Assembly (NCBI RefSeq): GCF_963576615.1
Contig: NC_088708.1
Span: 25,427,191-25,491,190, forward strand
Direction: 5' to 3'
DNA length: 64,000 nt
DNA from: Watersipora subatra
Taxonomy: Eukaryota > Bryozoa > Gymnolaemata > Cheilostomatida > Watersiporidae
This document shows positions 63,913-64,000 of the stretch, piece after piece (within the stretch, counting starts at the first letter, position 1; each line of letters starts with the position of its first letter). The notes below the pieces were generated by a model. That model was not told the DNA's origin. It was given only the letters and a program-made list of their open reading frames with translations, and ran no database searches. The position numbers and the translations under genes are program-made.

Positions 63913-64000
63913 AGACAATTACACCTTACTATGCCGCAACTTTAGCGAGTGAAAATGCGCTAAACATATCAAGAATATACACTAATGTGACGGTAGTCAT

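Overview
This window looks like nuclear DNA from an invertebrate animal. It is AT-rich, its genes are split by GT-AG introns, and it is crowded with minisatellites, a LINE relic, Helitron-like and SINE-like repeats. The phylum cannot be fixed from sequence alone; a marine lophotrochozoan is a guess.

The only genes I can name form a cluster of three paralogues of SLC38A9, the lysosomal sodium-coupled amino-acid transporter that signals arginine to mTORC1. Gene A (minus, 9696 down to 978, continuing off the left edge) has its first 7 exons here. Gene B (minus, 31596 to 17472) and gene C (plus, 45251 to 57173) are each complete in 11 exons and encode about 461 and 456 residues. Every exon was found by splicing the genomic sequence by eye. 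All three genes share the same intron positions and phases (2,1,1,1,1,1,0,0,2,2), and the spliced lengths of B and C are exact multiples of three. A lies downstream of B in the same orientation. B and C are head to head across 13.7 kb.

All three proteins start only about 20 residues before transmembrane segment 1, with an in-frame TAA exactly 12 nt before each ATG. They therefore appear to lack the long cytosolic N-terminal tail that human SLC38A9 uses to bind Ragulator-Rag. They resemble the transporter core alone.

The most unusual feature is the minisatellites. At least five arrays (A exon 3 donor; B exon 3 acceptor and donor; C exon 5 donor; C exon 10 donor) start inside or at an exon edge and repeat the splice junction many times into the intron. 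Two smaller duplications do the same (A exon 7 acceptor; a 223-bp duplication at 63161-63606). Other intronic arrays carry donor-like GTGAGT or GTAAGT in every unit.

Region by region: 1-978 intron 7 of A with a 42-bp array; 978-9696 gene A; 9.7-17.4 kb intergenic; 17.5-31.6 kb gene B with seven arrays and several mobile elements; 31.6-45.2 kb intergenic, full of Helitron-like and SINE-like copies; 45.25-57.2 kb gene C; 57.5-59.6 kb a 14-bp array of about 150 copies; 59.9-61.7 kb a long-inverted-repeat transposon inserted in a 23-bp array; 62.7-63.6 kb candidate exons of an unidentified gene; right edge a tRNA-derived SINE.
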